Shown here: one piece after another, positions 33,875 to 38,484 of the stretch
Numbering within the stretch: the first letter of the stretch is position 1
How the letters are laid out: each line of letters begins with the position of its first letter
Origin: Chloroflexota bacterium
Lineage (GTDB): Bacteria; Chloroflexota; Chloroflexia; Chloroflexales; Roseiflexaceae
Assembly (NCBI GenBank): GCA_013388755.1
Contig: JACAEQ010000131.1
Location: 1 to 38,484, forward strand
DNA length: 38,484 nucleotides
Direction: 5' to 3'
The notes under the pieces: generated by a model
What the model saw: the letters and a program-made list of their open reading frames with translations, nothing else
What the model was told of the DNA's origin: nothing
The model's database searches: none
Program-made: the position numbers and the translations under genes

Positions 33875-36800
33875 TCACGCCTTCTTCTCATCGGCCAGGT
33901 CGGCGTTCTGGTTCGTGATCTTCGCCAGGTAACTGACGCGCGGTCTGGTGTTGAGTTTGTCGAGCGATGTGTAATTCAGCGGTTGCTCCTTCAGTTCCAC
34001 GACCCGCGCCTGAGGATCATTCAAATCGCCGAACACGATCGCCTGTGTCGGGCATGCCTGCTGGCATGCCGTGACGATCTCACCGTCGGCGATGCGGCGA
34101 TCCGCCTTCCGCGCTTCGATACGCGCCTCATTGATGCGCTGGACACAGAACGAGCATTTTTCCATCACGCCGCGCGCGCGCACCGTGACGTCCGGGTTCC
34201 GCTGCAACTTCAGCACAGGAATGCTATCATTCTCCGTTGACGCGTCAACCGGCGAGCGATAGGGTACGTCCTGATATTGCAGGAAATTGAACCGCCGCAC
34301 CTTGTATGGGCAGTTATTCGAGCAGTACTTGGTGCCCACGCAGCGGTTATACACCATGTTGTTCAGCCCTTCGGCGTCGTGGACCGTGGCCGCCACCGGG
34401 CAGACGATCTCGCAGGGCGCATGTTCACACTGCTGGCAGAGCATCACCATGTTGTAAACATTCGGCGTATGCTCGTCACCCACATAATACTGGTCGATTC
34501 GGATCCAGTGCATTTCGCGCCCGAGCCACACTTCGTCCTTCCCGACGACCGGGATGTTATTCTCGGCCTGGCATGCGACCACGCAGGCATTGCACGAGTT
34601 ACAAACATTCAGGTCGATCGACATGCCCCACTTGTAGCCGTTATATTCATACTCACCAATCAGCGAGACAGGTTCCTTCTCCTCGGTCTTGAGGAATTCT
34701 TCGTTCTCTTCGTACTCTTTGAGGGTGCCATAGCGCACCAGGTCCTTCTTGCGCCCTTCCATGAGGAAGTGGCCCTGGGTGCTTGCCAGTTTGTAGTTGC
34801 TGCCCACCTTCGCCACTTCCAGGCCGATGCCAAACCAGGGCGCGGCGCTGGTTCGCAGAAGATATGCATTGAAGCCGACGCCGTTGCCGACGCGGCCTGC
34901 GGCAGTGCGCCCAGAGCCAAGATGCACCGTTACGGAGTCATCGGCGTGGCCGGGTTGCACCCACACCGGTGCGTCAACCGACCGGCCCTGGTACGTCAGT
35001 CGCGCCACGTCGCCATTTGCGAGCCCGAGCGCGGCTGCTGTTTTCACGCTCATCAGCGCGACATTATCCCAGACCAGTTTACTGTACGGTTTTGGTATCT
35101 CTTGCAGCCAGGCATTATTGGCGAAGCTGCCATCCCAGATCGACGGGTCGGGGCGGAATACCAGTTCCAGCCCCTGGTTCGATGTGGCTGGTGCCGCAGC
35201 GGCGAATCCTTGCTGCAGCGTAACCTGGCGTTCCGGCTCCCGGGTCGTGCTGATGATGCCGTCGTGCAGCACCTGGTTCCAGAAGACGCGGAAGTCGCCT
35301 GTCGTATTCTGCGCCTGCCAGTACTCCGTGAGGGTCTGGTAGCCGCTGACCTGCGCCTTGCCAAGCAGCACGTTGACGACCTCAATCGCTGATTTACCGT
35401 TGTAGAGTGGGGCGATCAGCGGCTGGACGATGGTCGTCGTTCCGTCGAAGGCGCGTGCATCACCCCAGGCTTCGAGGAAATGCGCGCCATTGACGTGCCA
35501 GGTGCTCAACTGCGCCGTCTCGTCGCGATACAATCCGACGTGGACGCTGAACGGCACCCTGGCCAGCGCCTCGGCGAACGGCACATCGGCAGGCGCCGTA
35601 TAGACCGGATTGCTATCGAGGATGAGCAATAGTTCAACCGCCCCGGCACTCATCTCGCGGGTCAGTTCAGCCAGCGCAGCGATGCCGCCTGCCGGATCGC
35701 TCTCCACCGGCGCGGTATAGATCACCGTGCTGCCGGTATTGCCAAGCTGGGCATTGATCGCATGGCCCAGGGCGTGCACGACTGGCGGCTGGCTTTCGCC
35801 GACCAGCACGACACCGGCACCACGGTGCGCCTGTAGATCCGCCGCAGCGCCGGCGACCCACCGGGTTTCGGCTTCGCTGAGCGGTGCGCCCGCCGCGACT
35901 CCCGGTACGCCGATGAGGATCGCCAGTGCGCGCGCGAGATGCTCAATCTGTGCCGAACGTGCCGGCAGGCGATGATCGGCGAGCAGGCCGGTAATCGAAG
36001 GGGTGCTCTCGGCAAGGTACAGCCGGTTCGTTTCGGAAGTACCTTTGCGAATACGGCGCCCGTCGGCGAGCTGGCGCGCCATGCGCACACCGGTTGGCGA
36101 TGGTGCGGTAAAATCAGCATCGAGGCCGACAATAATCGCCGCCGTATCGAGGCGATAGATCGTATGCACATCCTCGCCGAATGCCAGTCGCGCGCCGGCG
36201 TTGGCGTTATCGCGACCGACCGCTTCATACTGGATCCATTTCGCCTGCGGCAGTTGCGTCAGCAATTGCCGCATCTGCGCCACGAGTGTCGGCGACGTCA
36301 CCGCGCCGGAAAGGATGCGCAGCCCGGCGCCCTGTCTGGCTGCCTGCGCCTGAACAGCGGCACCCGCAGCGGCGACAAACGCCTCCCAGGTTGACTCCTG
36401 GCCAGAGCTGGTTGGCGCCTGTGAGCGATCCGGGTCATACATCGTCAGGATTGCCGCCTGGGTCAACAGGTCGGTTGAGCCGAGCGAGGCCGGATGATCG
36501 GGGTTTCCCTCGATCTTGGTCGGGCGGCCCTCATGGTTTTCGACCAGCACACCGGTACCGAAGCCGGCGAAGGTGATTGCCGTTGCGAAGAACAGCGGCT
36601 TGCCGGGGATGACCAGTTCCGGCTGGCGCACATAGGGAACGATCTTCTCCTGCGGTTGCTTGAGCGCAAACTGGCAGCCGGAAAGCCCGCCGAGCGCGAG
36701 GGACGCGCCCATGAGCTTCAGAAAATTGCGCCGGCTCAGCGGATCGCGCCATTCGGCGGCGCCACGCGGAAACTCACGCCCAAGCAATTCATTGAACTCC

Positions 36801-36901
36801 GGCGTATCTGCCAGTTCATCGAGGCTACGCCAGAACTCACGCCCTTCGGCGCCGGCCAGGCGTGCACGTAGTGCAGTCATATCCAGGGGTGTTTTGTTCA
36901 T
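33875..36901 (-). CDS. actB: ActB, molybdopterin-enzyme-like iron-sulfur subunit of Alternative Complex III
   Basis: ActB carries the iron-sulfur chain of the complex. The protein has 1008 residues. The N-terminus has a twin-arginine signal (R57-R58 in 'SRRNFLKLMGASLALGGLSGC'). A large domain of the molybdopterin oxidoreductase fold follows, known to hold no cofactor in this family. The C-terminal third (about 755-950) has four Cys groups: 'CNSCNACVVACQ', 'CQQCEHAPCEIVCP', 'CVGTKYCSNNCP' and 'CSFCVQRI' with 'CQQACP', expected to hold three 4Fe-4S and one 3Fe-4S cluster. The ATG at 36901 is 14 bp after the actA stop; upstream starts overlap actA by 100 bp and lack signal character. Export by the Tat system is expected. 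Confidence 0.95.
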   Translation of the reverse strand: MNKTPLDMTALRARLAGAEGREFWRSLDELADTPEFNELLGREFPRGAAEWRDPLSRRNFLKLMGASLALGGLSGCQFALKQPQEKIVPYVRQPELVIPGKPLFFATAITFAGFGTGVLVENHEGRPTKIEGNPDHPASLGSTDLLTQAAILTMYDPDRSQAPTSSGQESTWEAFVAAAGAAVQAQAARQGAGLRILSGAVTSPTLVAQMRQLLTQLPQAKWIQYEAVGRDNANAGARLAFGEDVHTIYRLDTAAIIVGLDADFTAPSPTGVRMARQLADGRRIRKGTSETNRLYLAESTPSITGLLADHRLPARSAQIEHLARALAILIGVPGVAAGAPLSEAETRWVAGAAADLQAHRGAGVVLVGESQPPVVHALGHAINAQLGNTGSTVIYTAPVESDPAGGIAALAELTREMSAGAVELLLILDSNPVYTAPADVPFAEALARVPFSVHVGLYRDETAQLSTWHVNGAHFLEAWGDARAFDGTTTIVQPLIAPLYNGKSAIEVVNVLLGKAQVSGYQTLTEYWQAQNTTGDFRVFWNQVLHDGIISTTREPERQVTLQQGFAAAAPATSNQGLELVFRPDPSIWDGSFANNAWLQEIPKPYSKLVWDNVALMSVKTAAALGLANGDVARLTYQGRSVDAPVWVQPGHADDSVTVHLGSGRTAAGRVGNGVGFNAYLLRTSAAPWFGIGLEVAKVGSNYKLASTQGHFLMEGRKKDLVRYGTLKEYEENEEFLKTEEKEPVSLIGEYEYNGYKWGMSIDLNVCNSCNACVVACQAENNIPVVGKDEVWLGREMHWIRIDQYYVGDEHTPNVYNMVMLCQQCEHAPCEIVCPVAATVHDAEGLNNMVYNRCVGTKYCSNNCPYKVRRFNFLQYQDVPYRSPVDASTENDSIPVLKLQRNPDVTVRARGVMEKCSFCVQRINEARIEARKADRRIADGEIVTACQQACPTQAIVFGDLNDPQARVVELKEQPLNYTSLDKLNTRPRVSYLAKITNQNADLADEKKA

Positions 36902-36915
36902 AGTCACGCTCGATC

Positions 36916-37578
36916 CTATCGGTGGCAGATGGCGCAATTCGTCAACTCCCAGGAAGATCGGATGTTGTACTCCTGAACCAGGCGCTGACCCTGTGCGAGT
37001 TGATCCGGTGGCGGCGTCCACGCCATATTGAAGACCTCTTCGCGTGGACGAACGTACTTCTCAGGGTTGCGATGGCAATCGAGGCACCACGACATAAAGA
37101 GCGGTTGCGTCTTGTACACTACCCGCATCTGGTCGATGCGGCCGTGGCAGGTGGAGCAGCCGACACCTTTGGCGACGTGAATGCTATGATTGAAATAGAC
37201 GAACTTGGGCAGGTCGTGGACCTTGTTCCACTGGATCGGAATGCCGCTTTCCCAGCTCTGCCAGATGAAGGCGACTTTCTCGCTCCGGCTGATAATCTGT
37301 GAATGGCATCCCATGCACGTTTCGGTCGGCGGAATATTGGCGCTCGATGAGACCTCGACTGACGTATGGCAGTAGCGGCAATCCATCCGCAGGCCGATAT
37401 GCAGCTGATGGTTATAGCCCCCGCCTGGCTGCGCTATTGCCACACCCACGTCGCGGTGCCAGTCCGACCAGCCGAAGAGCCACCAGAGTCCGCCAAGGAT
37501 GGCAATCAGCAGCGGAATGCCCGCAAAAATGCTGAGCCTGGCGAGCGTGTTCGCTCTCCGATCAAATATCTGGGCCAT
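36916..37578 (-). CDS. actA: ActA, pentahaem cytochrome c of Alternative Complex III
   Basis: ActA is the multihaem cytochrome of the complex. The 220-residue protein has one N-terminal membrane anchor (about 15-38, 'IFAGIPLLIAILGGLWWLF') and five CXXCH haem sites: CRYCH, CMGCH, CSTCH, CLDCH and CAICH, the last at the very C-terminus. The extra His residues that could serve as sixth ligands ('FNHSIHVAKG', 'YNHQLHIG') are also present. I chose the ATG at 37578, with AAAGG upstream. It is the first gene of the operon. No assembly or oxidase gene lies upstream in the window. Confidence 0.95.
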   Translation of the reverse strand: MAQIFDRRANTLARLSIFAGIPLLIAILGGLWWLFGWSDWHRDVGVAIAQPGGGYNHQLHIGLRMDCRYCHTSVEVSSSANIPPTETCMGCHSQIISRSEKVAFIWQSWESGIPIQWNKVHDLPKFVYFNHSIHVAKGVGCSTCHGRIDQMRVVYKTQPLFMSWCLDCHRNPEKYVRPREEVFNMAWTPPPDQLAQGQRLVQEYNIRSSWELTNCAICHR

Positions 37579-38122
37579 CTGGTGCCTTTCTAGAATCTCA
37601 GATCTGGGATGACCGGGCGCGCAGACCGATGAAACGGTGGCAGCCCACCGGCACATCTGAACCAGCGCGTTTCCGAAGGCGATAGCTCATTACCCGAATA
37701 AGACACGGCGGCATCTGCGATTGAGGGGGGCAGCTGGTCTCACATGAGCCCGGCACCGGAGGCTACACCAGTGTCCGCATGGAGAAGCGAGCCTGGACGG
37801 CACACGGTCGCCGTGGACCACTGCTCAGAGGACGACCGGGTATGGGGACCGGCCACGGCGCGCAGCCTGCACTGAGGCAACGCGAACTCACACGGTATTC
37901 CGGGAAGAGCGAGATCCGCTGGTTGCACCCTCTCTAGTTCTCGCAGTGCGGTTCCGGATCCGTGCAATGCAACAGCTCGGCGCACCTTGCAGGCTCGCCT
38001 GACGTGATGTGGAGCTGAATAGCATCTTGCAACCTCGGTTAATAGTATCACAACTTATACCCGGTGTGATCAGAAAACATGGTTCGTATAGTGAAGAAAT
38101 GTCAACCAAATCTGCCAGACAA

Positions 38123-38138
38123 TGCATAACACTATGCA
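38123..38138. promoter_or_regulatory. Palindrome TGCATA-ACAC-TATGCA upstream of act
   Basis: Perfect 6-bp inverted half-sites with a 4-bp spacer lie in the AT-rich segment upstream of actA. It is a candidate operator; no regulator can be named. Confidence 0.35.
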
Positions 38139-38179
38139 AATGCTTTACAAAGCCAATATATGACTATTCAATACTGTAA

Positions 38180-38193
38180 TGTCATCAATGACA
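38180..38193. promoter_or_regulatory. Palindrome TGTCAT-CA-ATGACA upstream of act
   Basis: A perfect inverted repeat with a 2-bp spacer lies 42 bp from the previous palindrome, in the same AT-rich segment. It is a second candidate operator. Confidence 0.35.
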
Positions 38194-38316
38194 CGAGTTA
38201 TGCAGTCACCGGTGAGGGCGACCGCGCATGCCGGGCCTTTTTGCTTTCGGCAGAGCGGTACGTCGCTTCTTTTGTGGTGCGGCGCCGCGGTTTCGCCCGC
38301 CGCGCCAGGGATGCCA

Positions 38317-38378
38317 TGTCATTGCGAGGAGCGTGAGCGACCGCATGCAGCGGGCGTAGCGTGGCTGATGGAGATTGA
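38317..38378. repeat. Copy of the TGTCATTGC element
   Basis: TGTCATTGCGAGGAGCGTGA, then GCGACCGC, then a CATGCAGCGGGCGTAGCGTGGCTGA-type core and GGAGATTGAG match, in inverse order, the segments of the copies at 13471-13573 and 29738-29797. Confidence 0.6.
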
Positions 38379-38403
38379 GCATGTAATCCGGTATGCGCCT
38401 CTT

Positions 38404-38456
38404 GCCGTCGGGCTGAAGCCCTCGGCTATGCAAGGCGAAGCCCGTCTGCGCGGGCT
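38404..38456. repeat. Dispersed repeat GCCGTCGGGC...GGCGAAGCC, copy 2, with hairpin
   Basis: It shares GCCGTCGGGC, GCCCTCGGCTA and GGCGAAGCC with 16215-16254. It ends in a hairpin AGCCCG-TCTGCG-CGGGCT (38439-38456). Confidence 0.6.
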
Positions 38457-38484
38457 AGAGCGGAAAAACTACTCAAAGACCATA

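Larger units (their letters stand above)
37579..38484. other. Gene-free region upstream of the act operon
   Basis: About 900 bp have no convincing gene. The part near actA (37635-37650) holds a perfect 6-bp hairpin CGGTGG-CAGC-CCACCG. The middle part (37740-37960) is GC-rich and structured but matches no RNA family I know. From about 38040 to 38200 the DNA becomes clearly AT-rich and holds two palindromes, the likely promoter zone. A TTGACA-like box is readable on the minus strand at 38105-38100 but lacks a good -10. Two dispersed repeats follow to the window end. Confidence 0.5.

Noticed and set aside
34277-35392. 371-codon open frame on the plus strand
   Set aside because: It is antisense to actB, whose cysteine motifs are intact. 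No start signal or family pattern.
37740-37960. Possible structured RNA (riboswitch, 6S, RNase P or tmRNA)
   Set aside because: The GC-rich segment can fold, but none of the core motifs of these RNAs could be found by eye.
37740-38051. 103-codon open frame on the minus strand upstream of actA
   Set aside because: No ribosome-binding site, no hydrophobic or domain pattern, and mixed composition. It is better seen as leader DNA.
13471-38378. CRISPR array or phage attachment sites made of the repeats
   Set aside because: Copies are in both orientations, far apart, unevenly spaced, and have no cas or integrase genes nearby.

Overview
The window looks like chromosomal DNA from a filamentous anoxygenic phototroph of the Chloroflexota, probably close to Roseiflexus. 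The main reason is a complete six-gene Alternative Complex III operon (actABCDEF). The G+C-rich coding style, the F420-type oxidoreductase, the KimA-type transporter and the many short dispersed palindromic repeats fit this. No rRNA, tRNA, CRISPR array or insertion-sequence transposase was recognised. Assignment to a genus is inference.

Layout. (1) 207-6107, plus strand: a very tight operon encoding a membrane histidine-kinase-like protein without a visible phospho-acceptor His, a class B penicillin-binding protein, an S41 lipoprotein protease, HisB and a luciferase-like F420 oxidoreductase. (2) 6113-8642, minus strand: a family III CoA-transferase, a protein with two similar ribbon-helix-helix-like segments, and a TlyA rRNA methyltransferase. 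(3) 8869-13374, plus strand: an acyl-CoA synthetase and a large FAD/Fe-S dehydrogenase, divergent from the CoA-transferase. (4) 13707-15877: a KimA-like potassium importer and a convergent small membrane protein. (5) 16517-24210: an SPFH-domain protein on the minus strand, divergent from dabB-dabA (a DAB-type inorganic-carbon pump), then an AAA ATPase fused to an OmpR-type winged helix, then a PII-like protein resembling cyanobacterial SbtB. (6) 24486-29152: uvrA, then an acyl-CoA dehydrogenase and a small anchored protein on the minus strand. (7) 29393-29638: an 81-residue orphan protein followed by a perfect 16-bp hairpin. (8) 29827-37578, minus strand: the act operon. (9) 37579-38484: a leader region without genes, with palindromes and dispersed repeats.

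How the genes may work together. The act operon encodes the quinol oxidation complex that replaces cytochrome bc1 in these bacteria. The region 17905-24210 is the most interesting part: DabA/DabB would load bicarbonate into the cell, the SbtB-like PII protein could sense adenylate or carbon status, and the AAA/winged-helix protein could regulate transcription. The presumed dab promoter overlaps a perfect 18-bp operator-like palindrome. If the host fixes bicarbonate through the 3-hydroxypropionate bicycle, as known relatives do, this would be a carbon-concentrating module working without carboxysomes or Rubisco. The pathway itself is not encoded here, so that link is inference.

The noncoding space carries at least two dispersed repeat families. 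One is a MITE-like element with TGTCATTGC ends, and one copy of it lies in the predicted kimA leader.
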